The notes: generated by a model from the sequence alone, not told the origin. A stretch of 64,000 nucleotides of DNA from AP-15 sp036500965 (GCA_036500965.1 DASYBC010000024.1:53962-117961), one strand, 5' to 3'; positions 17,328 through 26,159 are shown, counted from the stretch's first letter. Translations and numbers: made by a program.

Positions 17328-18503
17328 ATGAAGCGGAGCATCGAGCGAATTCTGAGCACCCATGTCGGCAGCCTGCCGCGGCCGCCCGATCTGTTGGCGA
17401 TGATCCAGGCGAAGGAGCAGGGCGCGGCCTTTGATGCCGAGGCTTATGCGCAGCGCGTCGCCGGCGCGGTTGCCGAGGTCGTCGAGAAGCAGGTCCGGAG
17501 CGGCATCGACATCGTCGCCGATGGCGAGATGGGGCGGTTCGGCTTCATCCCCTATGTCAACGAGCGCCTCGCCGGCATCGAGCCGCGCAAGAGCACGAGC
17601 CGCGCCGGCAATTGGAGCCAGTCGCGCGAATACTTGGCCTTCCCCGAATATTATTCGTGGGCGGCGCAAATGCCGGGGACGGCCGGCCGCGCGCCGCCAA
17701 CTCAATGGGTATGCACCGGCCCCGTCTCCTATCGCGGCCACATCGCGTTGCAGCGCGACATCGACAACCTGACGGCGGCGCTCGCCAAAATCTCGTGCGA
17801 GGAAGCGTTCATGCCGGCGGTGTCGCCGACCAACCTCGCCAATTGGAACAGCAATGAATACTACCATACCGACGAGGAATTCCGGGTGGCATTGGCCGAC
17901 GCCCTGCACGAGGAGTACCGGGCGATCGTCGATGCCGGCCTGGTATTGCAGATCGACGACCCGCAATTGGCGAGCCATTGGGCGATGCACCCGGAGATCG
18001 ACCTCACGGAATGCCGCAAATGGGCCGCCGCCAGCGTCGAGCTCCTAAACCACGCGCTGCGCGGCATTCCCGAGGATCGGGTGCGCTATCACACCTGCTA
18101 CAGCATCAATATGGGGCCGCGCGTCCACGACATCGAATTGCGGCACATCGTCGACATTATGCTCGGCGTCAATGCCGGCGCCTATTCGTTCGAGGCCGGC
18201 AACCCGCGGCACGAGCACGAATGGCGGGTGTGGGAGGCGGCGAAATTGCCGGAAGGAAAGGTCTTGATCCCAGGGGTCATCACTCATGCCTCGAACCTCG
18301 TCGAGCACCCGGAGGCGGTGGCCCAGCGTATCGGCCGGTTCGCCGGCGTCGTCGGCCGCGAGAATGTGATTGCCGGCGCGGATTGCGGCTTCGCCAGCTT
18401 CTCGACCTCCTGCGAGGTCCATCCGAGCGTCGTGTGGACGAAGCTTGCTGCTTTGGCCGAGGGCGCGCGGCTCGCCTCGAGGGAATTGTGGGGCAGAGCC
18501 TAA
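17328..18503 (+). CDS. MetE C-terminal-domain-like methyltransferase
   Basis: A 391-residue protein of the cobalamin-independent methionine synthase (MetE C-terminal) family, standing alone without the MetE N-terminal domain. The N-terminus STHVGSLPRPPDL is the family signature. The zinc ligands are recognisable as YHTCYS (His and Cys), YSFEAGN (Glu) and AGADCGFAS (Cys). Such stand-alone forms use varied methyl donors and acceptors, so the substrate is unknown. The ATG at 17328 has GGGAGGG upstream; a GTG five codons earlier is less likely. The 205 bases before it hold nothing I recognise, including no cobalamin or SAM riboswitch. Confidence 0.82.
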   Translation: MKRSIERILSTHVGSLPRPPDLLAMIQAKEQGAAFDAEAYAQRVAGAVAEVVEKQVRSGIDIVADGEMGRFGFIPYVNERLAGIEPRKSTSRAGNWSQSREYLAFPEYYSWAAQMPGTAGRAPPTQWVCTGPVSYRGHIALQRDIDNLTAALAKISCEEAFMPAVSPTNLANWNSNEYYHTDEEFRVALADALHEEYRAIVDAGLVLQIDDPQLASHWAMHPEIDLTECRKWAAASVELLNHALRGIPEDRVRYHTCYSINMGPRVHDIELRHIVDIMLGVNAGAYSFEAGNPRHEHEWRVWEAAKLPEGKVLIPGVITHASNLVEHPEAVAQRIGRFAGVVGRENVIAGADCGFASFSTSCEVHPSVVWTKLAALAEGARLASRELWGRA

Positions 18504-18522
18504 GCAGCCGGAGAGGCGGGTG

Positions 18523-18687
18523 TTGCGGTTCGGTTATTTGGTCGAGCCCGCCGGCTTTGACGAGGTCATCCTCTACTTCAATGTCGGCCTGAAGCTGCAC
18601 GCCCAGGTCAATGACGAGATGGCCCGCTTCATGGCTGAAGTGGTGCCGGCTTTCGTTAAGGCGGCAAGGCTGGAGGGCGGCTGCGGC
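18523..18687 (+). pseudogene. C-terminal remnant of a luciferase-like monooxygenase
   Basis: About 55 codons without a start encode GFDEVILYFNVGLKLHAQV then NDEMARFMAEVVPAF, which is the characteristic end of LLM-class flavin-dependent oxidoreductases. The rest of the gene is missing. The fragment begins 19 bases after the MetE-like stop and abuts the end of a PEP-CTERM remnant on the opposite strand, so both were probably joined by a deletion or insertion. Confidence 0.6.
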
Positions 18688-18690
18688 GCT

Positions 18691-19070
18691 GCGTCAGACT
18701 TTTTGCGGCGGCGGATCAGACCGAGGCCGGCGAGCGCGACGCCGAGCAATGTGAGCGAACCGGGTTCGGGCGCCGGCGTCGATGTCGTCGCGGTAAATGT
18801 CGCGGTGCCGTCCGTTACTACGTCCAGCTCAAAGTACCCGTCGTCCGTCGCAAAAGGCTGGCCATTGTTCTAGATCACCGTTCCAGAGAGAGGTCCAATC
18901 GAACTCATCAAGTCATACGTTGAAAACGCCACATTCTCGTTGGCAAGGAGCACGCCAAAGCCGCCGGTGCTGCCCGACTGGGAGGAGAAGACCTCCGGAG
19001 ACGGGGTAAAAGTCGCGGGTGGTCCGCCCTCTATGCTTACTGTTACTGTCCCGATATTATCGAACGCCTC
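18691..19070 (-). pseudogene. PEP-CTERM protein remnant with internal stop
   Basis: The complement encodes the C-terminal portion of an exosortase-sorted surface protein: AFDNIGTVTVSIEGGPP ... GVLLANENVAFSTYDLMSS ... GYFELDVVTDGTATF, ending in the sorting tripartite tail APEPGSLTLLGVALAGLGLI and RRRKKSD. An in-frame TAG at 18870-18872 interrupts it after SGTVI. The 5' end is missing: the frame runs directly into the stop region of the MFS gene at 19069. Past the sorting tail, the frame continues through the antisense of the LLM remnant, so the natural stop is also lost. No exosortase gene is in the window. Confidence 0.72.
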
Positions 19071-20505
19071 AGTCGGCCACAGCCGATATCGGCCGCGCCA
19101 CGCTTTCCAAAGATTGCCGCTCGGCCTTGATGCCGATCGCCCATTCGGTCAGCGCCGCGACAATCATCAGGCCGGCGCCGACCAGATAGCCGCCGAAGAC
19201 AGCGCCGCGTTCGCCGGTGCCGATCAGCATGCCGAACAGCAAGGGTGCGACGACCCCGCCGGTCGCGGTGCCGAGCGCGTAGAAGAGGGCGATGGCGAGC
19301 GCCCGCGCCTCGAGCGGAAAGCTCTCGCTGACCGTCAGATAGGCAGCACTCGCCGCCGCCGAAGCGAAAAAGAAGATGCCGGTCCAGCACGCCGTCAGCT
19401 CTGCCGCGTCGAGCATGCCCTCGCGGAACAGCCAGCCGACGATCGCCAGCAGGATGCCCGAAAGGGCATAGGTGGCGCCGATCATCGGCTTGCGGCCAAG
19501 CGTGTCGAACAGCGGCCCCAGCACCACGGGCCCGACAAAATTGCCGAGCGCGAAGGGCAGGATGTACCAGCCGACCGCGGCCGAATCGACGCCGTAGAAC
19601 CGGGTCAGCACCAGCGCGTAGGAGAAGAATATCGCGTTATAAAAAAACGCCTGCGCCGCCATCAGCACCAGCCCCAGGAGGGCGCGCCGCGGATAGTCGC
19701 GCAGGATCGCCAGCATCATCCGCCCGACCGCGGTGCGCGACGACACGGCGAGGCGGATGCGCCGGCCGGCCGGGACCGGCGGCAGCGCTTCCTCGCCGGC
19801 CCGGCGCTCGATCTCGGCGATGACCCCCTCGGCCTCGGGCAGGCGGCCGTGCAGCATCAGCCAGCGCGGGCTTTCCGGGATGTGCCGGCGCAGCAGCAGG
19901 ATGCCGAGGCCAAGCACCGCGCCGATCGCGAACGCGGTGCGCCATCCCATATCCGCCGGCAGCCAGCCCGGCTGCAAAAAGGTGACCGCTCCGCCGGCCC
20001 CGAGCGCCGCCCCCAGCCAGAAGCTGCCGTTGATCGCCAGATCGGTGCGGCCGCGAAAGCGGGCCGGGACCAATTCCTGGATCGCCGAGTTGACCGCCGC
20101 GTATTCGCCGCCGATGCCGGCGCCGGTCAGAAACCGGAACAGCGCGAAGCTCGCAAAATCCCACGAGCCGGCGGTGGCCGCGGTCCCGACCAGGTACACC
20201 CCCAAGGTGACGAAGAACAATTTGCGGCGGCCGAGGCGGTCAGTCAGATAGCCGAACAACAGCGCGCCGGAGACCGCGCCGGCCAGGTAAGCGCTGCCGA
20301 CCGCGCCGACCTCGGCAGCCGAAAAGTGCAGGACCGGGCTCTGCTGCAAGGCGCCAGCGATCGAGCCGGCCAAGGTCACTTCGAGCCCGTCGAGGATCCA
20401 GGTGATGCCGAGGGCGGCGACGACCAGGCTGTGGAACCCGGTCCATGGCAGCCGGTCGAGCCGCGCCGGGATGTCGGTTTCGATAATCGCGGTGCCTGAT
20501 GACAT
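19069..20505 (-). CDS. MFS transporter (sugar/aromatic-acid porter type)
   Basis: A 478-residue, 12-helix major facilitator. The family loop motif GYLTDRLGRRK follows helix 2. RFLTGAGIGGEYAAVNS and ELVPARFRGR are typical of the sugar porter and aromatic-acid/H+ symporter group, and PESPRWL precedes the central loop. A second loop motif, LGPLFDTLGRKP, starts the C-terminal half. The substrate is unknown. It is divergent from creA, with 80 bases between the starts. Its stop is the point where the truncated PEP-CTERM remnant begins. Confidence 0.85.
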   Translation of the reverse strand: MSSGTAIIETDIPARLDRLPWTGFHSLVVAALGITWILDGLEVTLAGSIAGALQQSPVLHFSAAEVGAVGSAYLAGAVSGALLFGYLTDRLGRRKLFFVTLGVYLVGTAATAGSWDFASFALFRFLTGAGIGGEYAAVNSAIQELVPARFRGRTDLAINGSFWLGAALGAGGAVTFLQPGWLPADMGWRTAFAIGAVLGLGILLLRRHIPESPRWLMLHGRLPEAEGVIAEIERRAGEEALPPVPAGRRIRLAVSSRTAVGRMMLAILRDYPRRALLGLVLMAAQAFFYNAIFFSYALVLTRFYGVDSAAVGWYILPFALGNFVGPVVLGPLFDTLGRKPMIGATYALSGILLAIVGWLFREGMLDAAELTACWTGIFFFASAAASAAYLTVSESFPLEARALAIALFYALGTATGGVVAPLLFGMLIGTGERGAVFGGYLVGAGLMIVAALTEWAIGIKAERQSLESVARPISAVAD

Positions 20506-20585
20506 ATGAGGCTAACACCGATTTCAGCGACGGCGCCGTGGTGTCATCATTGCGCCATCGTTTTCCAACCGCGCGGGATGATCAC

Positions 20586-21065
20586 ATGACACGGGTTCTG
20601 CTGCTGGCGGCGCTCGGCTGCCTCGCCGCGACCGCGGTGCGGGCCGACCAGGTCGGGCATTTCAGCAACGACTGGACCGGCAACGGGCTGGTGGTCGAGG
20701 CCTTCGCCGATCCGCAGGTCGCCGGCGTCACCTGCCACCTCGTTCGTTTCGACCGCAGCGTGATCGACCGGATGGCCAAGGGGAACTGGTTCGAGAACCC
20801 GTCGAACAGCGCCATCTCATGCAGCCAGACCGGGCCGATCACGATCGGCAAAATCGCGCTCGGCCCCAAGGGCGAGGAGGTGTTCTCACAGAAGATGAGC
20901 CTGTTTTTCAAATCGATCGCGGTGCGCCGCATCTACGACCAGAAGAACGACACCTTGATCTACGTCGCCTATAGCCGACAGATCAAGAACGCCAGCGCCA
21001 AGATGGGCCTTTCGACGATCTCGCTCTACACCGCGCGCCCGACCCGCGCCGCCGCCAAACCCTGA
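20586..21065 (+). CDS. creA: CreA family periplasmic protein
   Basis: A 159-residue protein with a signal peptide (MTRVLLLAALGCLAATAVRA, cleaved before DQVG). The CreA domain follows: GHFSNDWTGNGLVVEAFADPQVAGVTCHL, the conserved SNSAISCSQTGPI with its Cys, and FFKSIAVRRIYDQKNDTLIYVAYSRQI. The function of CreA is unknown; it is a conserved small exported protein. A longer in-frame start at 20499 would put 29 non-hydrophobic residues before the signal peptide, so the ATG at 20586 was chosen. Confidence 0.88.
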   Translation: MTRVLLLAALGCLAATAVRADQVGHFSNDWTGNGLVVEAFADPQVAGVTCHLVRFDRSVIDRMAKGNWFENPSNSAISCSQTGPITIGKIALGPKGEEVFSQKMSLFFKSIAVRRIYDQKNDTLIYVAYSRQIKNASAKMGLSTISLYTARPTRAAAKP

Positions 21066-21208
21066 AGCTGCAGCACCGCCCGATTAGCGGTCAATGGGGA
21101 TCACCTGCAGAATGTCGCCACGCAAACGCAAGGTTTTTTAACCCGAACCCATAGCATGCACGATCGGAGAAGCCGCACCAGACCCCGCTTTGCGGCGCCG
21201 GCCATTGG

Positions 21209-21619
21209 TCAGCTCCGACGGGCTTGTGGCGGGACAGCTTGCGATGAGATCGGGGTAGCCGCCGGCTCCCCCGCCGCCCGTCTTTCCGGGGGCGACATCG
21301 TGTCGATCGCGACCGGAGCATAAAGCTTCAGGATGGCGGCCGCGGCGGCCGCTTCCTCGTCGTCGGCCGCCTGCACGAACACCGCGGTTTCGCCATTGTG
21401 GATGACGTTGGCAAAGCTGTGGCGGGCGTCGCCCAGCACCATCGGGTCGATCTGCAGCGCCTGCAGCTCCGGCTGGAGCACATCCGGCGCCGGCCCGATC
21501 TCCTTCAAGACGTGGTGCGCGAGCCGGCTTGCCGGGACGCCTTCGGTGCGCAGCCGGTGATAGGCGTCGAGTGCGATGCCGCTCGATTGGAACACGCCGA
21601 CGACAAACCGAACCGCCAT
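21209..21619 (-). CDS. Hypothetical 136-residue protein
   Basis: An unrecognised cytoplasmic protein. The N-terminus AVRFVVGVFQSSGIALDAYH followed by RLRTEGVPASRLAHHVL resembles small stress-responsive proteins whose start samples a glycine-rich beta-alpha unit. The middle has an alanine-rich helix (DDEEAAAAAAILKLY), and the tail is Pro/Ala-rich and probably disordered. The start ATG at 21619 has AGGAGGTT upstream, a near-perfect ribosome site; the longer open frame to 21799 has none. It is divergent from the kelch gene. Confidence 0.62.
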   Translation of the reverse strand: MAVRFVVGVFQSSGIALDAYHRLRTEGVPASRLAHHVLKEIGPAPDVLQPELQALQIDPMVLGDARHSFANVIHNGETAVFVQAADDEEAAAAAAILKLYAPVAIDTMSPPERRAAGEPAATPISSQAVPPQARRS

Positions 21620-21813
21620 CGCAACCTCCTGCTGCTCCCAACACCGAGAGAACATCCCGCGGGCGCAACAGTTTCGTTTCTGGCAGCGCGCTGAGTAGCC
21701 GCGGCCAGCCGGCGCCTTGTCCGCAACCGCGCTGAGGGTGGATGATCGGACCGGCGCCCGGCTCGCCGATGCAGGAACAATACGCCGATACCGGGGCATA
21801 CGAAGGAGGGGGG

Positions 21814-22863
21814 ATGCGCCCGATCTTACGCCGAGGCCTGTTCCAGGCCGTTATGTTAATTCTGCCGATCGCCTTGGCCGCGCCCGCCCCGGCACAGGGC
21901 AGCTGGCAGTTTGCCGCGCCGTTGCCGCGGGCGATGGCCGAAATCGTCGCCGTCATCGTCGGCGGCAAGATCTATGTCCTCGGCGGCCTCAACGACAAGA
22001 CTTTTGACGCTTACGGGGTGGTGTGGGCCTACGATCCGGCCAGCAACAGCTGGGCGGCGAAAAAACCGATGCCGGCGCCTGCCCACCATATCGCGGCGAC
22101 CGCCTATCACGGCAAGATCTACGTCTTTGGCGGCTTTACCCGGCCGAAGGATTTGAAGGCGTGGCAGCCGACCAACGCCGCCTGGGAATACGATCCGGCA
22201 ACCGACGACTGGAAAAAGCTGGCGCCGATGCCGACGCCGCGCGGCTCCGCCCAGGCCGCCGAAATCGGCGGCAAAATCTACGTGATCGGCGGCGCGCGCG
22301 CGAACGTCCCGGGCCATTGGGACGCGCCGCTTGTGCCGCCCACCGCCCAGCTCGTCGTCGGCACCACCGAGGCCTACGACCCGGCTACCGACAAATGGGA
22401 GGAGCGCGAACCGATGCCGACGCCGCGCAACCATTTCCTGGCCGCGGCGGTGAACGGCAAGATCTATGCGATCGATGGCCGCATCGGCACGGTGTTCGTG
22501 ACGATGTCGGACGTGATCGACCTGGTCGAGGAATTCGACCCGGCCAAGAACCACTGGATCTACAAGACTCGCAGCCCGACCAATCGCGGCGACATCTCGG
22601 GCGGCGTCCATGACGGCAAGATTTATCTGACCGGCGGCGAATATCAGGATACCAAGCGGAAAATGGTGTTCTGGGCGGTCGAGACCTATGACCCGGCGAC
22701 CGACAGCTGGGGCATCCTGCCGCACATCCAGGACGGTCGGCACGGCTTCGCCGCGGCCTTTCTCGGCGACAGCTTTCATGTGATGGGCGGCAGCATCCAA
22801 TCGGACGGCATGCCGGGGGTCGATACCCCAACCGCCTCGCACGAGGTGTTCCAGGTCAAATAG
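21814..22863 (+). CDS. Exported kelch-repeat beta-propeller protein
   Basis: A 349-residue protein with an N-terminal signal peptide (hydrophobic VMLILPIALAAPAPAQ before GSW) and about six kelch blades. Each blade has the pattern GGKIYVxGG ... YDPATDxW ... MPTPR: GGKIYVLGG, HGKIYVFGG, GGKIYVIGG, NGKIYAIDG, DGKIYLTGG and the final LGDSFHVMGG. No catalytic domain is attached, so it is likely a periplasmic binding protein or lectin-like propeller. The ATG follows AAGGAGGGGGG almost directly. It heads a rightward series with the GIN-domain and hydrolase genes. Confidence 0.88.
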   Translation: MRPILRRGLFQAVMLILPIALAAPAPAQGSWQFAAPLPRAMAEIVAVIVGGKIYVLGGLNDKTFDAYGVVWAYDPASNSWAAKKPMPAPAHHIAATAYHGKIYVFGGFTRPKDLKAWQPTNAAWEYDPATDDWKKLAPMPTPRGSAQAAEIGGKIYVIGGARANVPGHWDAPLVPPTAQLVVGTTEAYDPATDKWEEREPMPTPRNHFLAAAVNGKIYAIDGRIGTVFVTMSDVIDLVEEFDPAKNHWIYKTRSPTNRGDISGGVHDGKIYLTGGEYQDTKRKMVFWAVETYDPATDSWGILPHIQDGRHGFAAAFLGDSFHVMGGSIQSDGMPGVDTPTASHEVFQVK

Positions 22864-22963
22864 CGGCATCGGCGGGCGAATGGGATTATCTGCGGTTTTG
22901 GTCGACACGCCGCCGGCTCCAGGGCTAGGCTCACCGGCCGCGATCAGGGTCATCGGTTCTCAA

Positions 22964-23758
22964 ATGCGCTACCTGGAGCTTGCCGCTCTTGCACTGACGA
23001 TGATCTTGCTGGCCGCACACCGCGTCCAAGCGCAGGCGAACGTGATCCAGCAGAACAGCAGCTCGTGGCAGCCGGGCGTGGTGCAACAGAACAGCGTCAG
23101 CGTCAATGGCGAGGGCAGCAGCGTTACCATAAGCGGCCGCTCGATTTCGGTCGACACCAGCACGACCGGCGGCCGGGTCATCGGCGACGGGCAGCCGGCA
23201 TCCGAAAACCGGCCGATCGGACCGGTCGCCGCGATCCACAGCGACGGCGCCTTCGCGCTGACCGTCATGAGCGGCCCGGCGCCCAAGCTCATCATCGAAG
23301 CCGATAAGAACCTGCTGCCAATCATCAAGACGACAGTGTCGAACGGCCGCCTCGACATCTATGCCGACCGGTCCTATTCGGTCGACGGGCGGATCAAAAT
23401 CACGGTCGCTTCGCCGAGCATCAGCGAGATCTCCGCGTCCGGCAGCAACCACATCGAGGCGGCCGGCTTTGCCGGGGGTCCCTTGTCGGTTGCGTTGAAC
23501 GGCTCCAACACCGCCATCGTTGCCGGCCGGGCGGCGACGCTGACGATCGTGCTGAGCGGCGCCAACCATTTGTCGGCACAGGGGCTCGCGGCGAGTTCGG
23601 CCAGGGCGACGCTGAACGGGTCGGGCGATGCGACCGTCGACGCGCGCGACGCGATCGTCGCGCAAATCAACGGCGCCGGCGCGATCACGGTCTACGGCAA
23701 CCCCAAGGCGCGCAGCACCCAGGTCAACGGCGCCGGCAAGATAAGTTTCGTCCAGTAA
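22964..23758 (+). CDS. Exported GIN-domain (DUF2807) protein
   Basis: A 264-residue exported protein with a signal peptide ending VQAQA, then a Gln/Ser-rich linker. A parallel beta-helix-like GIN domain of the putative autotransporter-adhesin-head type (DUF2807) follows. Its repeats read ISEISASGSNHIEAAG, LSVALNGSNTAIVAG, LTIVLSGANHLSAQG, ARATLNGSGDATVDA and VAQINGAGAITVYG. Each begins a beta turn with SGSN/NGSN/SGAN/NGSG/NGAG. The role is unknown; surface or periplasmic adhesion is often proposed. The ATG at 22964 starts the hydrophobic signal; an earlier in-frame ATG at 22880 precedes 28 non-signal residues. Confidence 0.82.
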   Translation: MRYLELAALALTMILLAAHRVQAQANVIQQNSSSWQPGVVQQNSVSVNGEGSSVTISGRSISVDTSTTGGRVIGDGQPASENRPIGPVAAIHSDGAFALTVMSGPAPKLIIEADKNLLPIIKTTVSNGRLDIYADRSYSVDGRIKITVASPSISEISASGSNHIEAAGFAGGPLSVALNGSNTAIVAGRAATLTIVLSGANHLSAQGLAASSARATLNGSGDATVDARDAIVAQINGAGAITVYGNPKARSTQVNGAGKISFVQ

Positions 23759-23784
23759 ATTTTGTTGGACGGGGCCGCCCAGCG

Positions 23785-24798
23785 ATGCCGGACTACCAGA
23801 TCTTCGAGGCGGGCGACGTGGTCTTGCAGTCGGGACTGACCTATCGCCGCGCGCGCCTCGCCTACAAGACCTACGGCGCGCTCGACCCGGCCAAATCCAA
23901 TGCGATCGTCTACCCGACCTCGTACGGCGCGCAGCATTACGACCTCGAATGGGCGGTCGCCTTCGGCAAGGCGCTCGATCCAACCAAGTACTTCATCGTC
24001 ATCGTCAACAAATTCGGCAACGGCCTCTCCTCGTCGCCGAGCAACACGCCGCCGCCCTTCGACCGCAGCCGCTATCCGCAGTTCACGATGACCGACAATG
24101 TGCGGGTGCAGCAGCGCCTGCTGCACGAGGTTTTCGGCATCGAGCGGGTCAGGCTCGTCTACGGGTTTTCGATGGGCGCGCAGCAGGCGTTTCACTGGGG
24201 CGCGCTGTTCCCCGACCGGGTCGAGCGCATCGCCGCGATCTGCGGCTCGGCCAAGACCTCGCCGCATAATTTTGTTTTTCTCGAAGGCGTCAAGGCGGCG
24301 CTGACCGCCGATCCGGCCTGGCAGGATGGCTGGTTCGCGACCCCGCCCACCCGCGGCTTTCGGGCGATGGGGCGGGTTTATGCCGGCTGGGGATTGAGCC
24401 AGGCGTTCTACCGCGAAGAGGAATGGCGCAAGCTCGGTTTTTCCTCGCTCGAGGATTTTCTGGTAGGCAGCTGGGAGGCCGGGTTTCGCCGCCGCGACGC
24501 CAACGATCTCTTGGCCATGCTGTGGACCTGGCAGCACGCCGACATCAGCGCTAACGAACTCTACAACGGCGACCTCGCCAAGGCATTGGGTGCGATCACT
24601 GCCGACGCGCTGGTAATGCCGTGCGAGACCGACCTTTATTTTACGGTCGAGGACAACCGCCGCGAGGTGGCCCAAATGCCGCGGGCCGAATTGCGCCCGA
24701 TCCCGTCGATCTGGGGCCACCGCGCCGGCAACCCCGCGCAAAACCCCGAGGACGCCAAATTCCTCGACGACGCGGTCCGCGAGCTGTTGGCGCGGTAA
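23785..24798 (+). CDS. MetX-like alpha/beta hydrolase
   Basis: A 337-residue alpha/beta hydrolase related to homoserine/serine O-acetyltransferases. The nucleophile elbow is GFSMGAQQA (Ser near residue 132). Early motifs are NAIVYPTSYGAQH and IVIVNKFGNGLSSSPSN; the late acid is in ALVMPCETDLYFTVEDNR and the His in IPSIWGHRAGNP. It lacks the full MetX lid and substrate arginine pattern, so acyltransferase activity is unproven. The start is 26 bases after the GIN gene. Its last third is duplicated at 25779-26102. Confidence 0.82.
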   Translation: MPDYQIFEAGDVVLQSGLTYRRARLAYKTYGALDPAKSNAIVYPTSYGAQHYDLEWAVAFGKALDPTKYFIVIVNKFGNGLSSSPSNTPPPFDRSRYPQFTMTDNVRVQQRLLHEVFGIERVRLVYGFSMGAQQAFHWGALFPDRVERIAAICGSAKTSPHNFVFLEGVKAALTADPAWQDGWFATPPTRGFRAMGRVYAGWGLSQAFYREEEWRKLGFSSLEDFLVGSWEAGFRRRDANDLLAMLWTWQHADISANELYNGDLAKALGAITADALVMPCETDLYFTVEDNRREVAQMPRAELRPIPSIWGHRAGNPAQNPEDAKFLDDAVRELLAR

Positions 24799-24845
24799 TG
24801 ATACACTTCTGATAGACGGAACCGTGCTTCGCTTCATTACTCGTC

Positions 24846-24865
24846 GTTCCCGCGAAAGCGGGAAC
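24846..24865. repeat. Extragenic hairpin GTTCCCGCGAAAGCGGGAAC
   Basis: A perfect 8-base inverted repeat around GAAA, the longest and cleanest copy of the family in the window. It lies in the 180-base gap between the hydrolase gene and the convergent PEP-CTERM gene, where it could also act as a bidirectional transcription stop. Confidence 0.75.
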
Positions 24866-24977
24866 TCGGAGCTTGACCCGGTCGCCCACTTTAGATGTAT
24901 ATCGGCGCGAAAATCCGTCGAACGACGCTCGCTTGGCTGTAAATCACTCGCCTCCGCCAACACGCCCGTGCAGCGCT

Positions 24978-25666
24978 TCAAGAGGAACGACCTGACGCCG
25001 TTTGTCGCCGACCGGCCCGGACGGCGCAGAGACCGAGCAGGCCCGCCCCCAGCAACGCCAGGCTAGTCGGTCCGGGCACGGCCGCTTTGGGCGTGTAGGT
25101 GTAGGTGACCGCAAGCTGCGCGTCGAGATCGCCCTGGTCTACTAGGATGAAAGAATTCGGGGGGATCACGAAACCGCTGGATTCGACCATGTAGAAGTCG
25201 AGGACAGTAGGATCGGGCGGGTATACCGGCAAATTAGTCACCGAGAGCGGCCCGTTTATATCTACCGCCTCGGCCGTGCCAACCGCTGTCGCTGTTCTCC
25301 CGTCAGGCTCAATGACGTACCCAACGCTCTGAGATCCGAAGACCTGACCAAGTTGCGCGGTGACGAGGTAAACATAGGAGTTGACGAACTGCACTGAAGG
25401 CGGAGGAGGCGGCGGCGGCGAATTGAAGCCGAAAACGACCGCAGGGGTGAACTGGCCGGTCAGGCTGACCGACGCTGCGGTCAGCGTTCCCAAGGCCGCG
25501 TTGAAATTAGGCACTAAAACGTCTGCGCCTATACCCGCGAAGGCCCGCCAGCCGGGACTCTTTCGGTGATAACGGCGGCTCGGGCGTCGCCGGCGCTGAT
25601 CGTGACTGCCGCAGCCGTCGCGGCGACCACCGCCCACCCGGCGGTCTTGCGTCCATGAAGCGGCAT
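24978..25666 (-). pseudogene. PEP-CTERM-type exported protein, frameshifted after the signal peptide
   Basis: Frame one starts at ATG 25666 after GGGAGGAAC and encodes a signal peptide (MPLHGRKTAGWAVVAA followed by TAAAVTISAGDARA), then stops shortly after ITERVPAGG. A second frame continues the mature protein from FAGIGADVLVPNFNAALGTL to the sorting tail VPGPTSLALLGAGLLGL followed by CAVRAGRRQ. One base must be lost or gained near 25555 to join them. The body contains a run of eight prolines and a beta-sandwich-like VTYTYTPKA segment before the tail. Such proteins are anchored and released by an exosortase, which is not in the window. It is enclosed by the two copies of the duplicated hydrolase segment. 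Confidence 0.72.
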
Positions 25667-25778
25667 CCGTTCCTCCCAGATGACATCAACCGCGTCGTTT
25701 TGGGCGGGAGTATAATTCCAAGTAGGATAACGTCCATCATGTCCCGCGCCTCCACCAGCCTGTCCGCGAGCCGCCGCG

Positions 25779-26102
25779 GAGGCCGGCTTTCGCCGGCGCG
25801 ACGCAATCGACCTGTTGGCTATGCTGTGGACCTGGCAGCACGCCGACATCAGCGCCAACGAGCTCTATGGCGGCAATCTCGGCCGGGCATTGGGCGCCAT
25901 TACCGCCGACGCGCTGGTCATGCCGTGCGAGACCGACCTCTATTTCACGGTCGAGGACAACCGCCGCGAGGTGACGCAGATGCCGCGGGCCGAGCGGCGT
26001 CCGATCCCCTCGATCTGGGGCCACCGCGCCGGCAACCCCGCGCAAAACCCCACCGACGCCAAATTCCTCGACGACGCGGTCAAGGAAATGCTGGCGCGAT
26101 AG
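25779..26102 (+). pseudogene. Truncated duplicate of the MetX-like hydrolase (C-terminal 107 codons)
   Basis: From EAGFRRRDAIDLLAMLWTWQ to the stop, this matches the last third of the gene ending at 24798, with about ten amino-acid differences in 107 positions (for example NELYGGNLGR versus NELYNGDLAK). It keeps the late Asp and His but lacks the nucleophile and the whole N-terminal fold, so it cannot be an enzyme by itself. The match starts abruptly near 25779. The divergence shows the copy is not an assembly duplicate of identical reads. Confidence 0.82.
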
Positions 26103-26159
26103 GCCCGGCCGCTCGATGGCCGGGCCCTCGGGACCTACGATCGGCGGCTGGCCGAAATT

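Noticed and set aside
18940..20499. 519-codon + strand frame opposite the MFS transporter
   Set aside because: Rich in Gln, Arg, Asp and Ala as expected for the complement of a membrane-protein gene; no start or domain.
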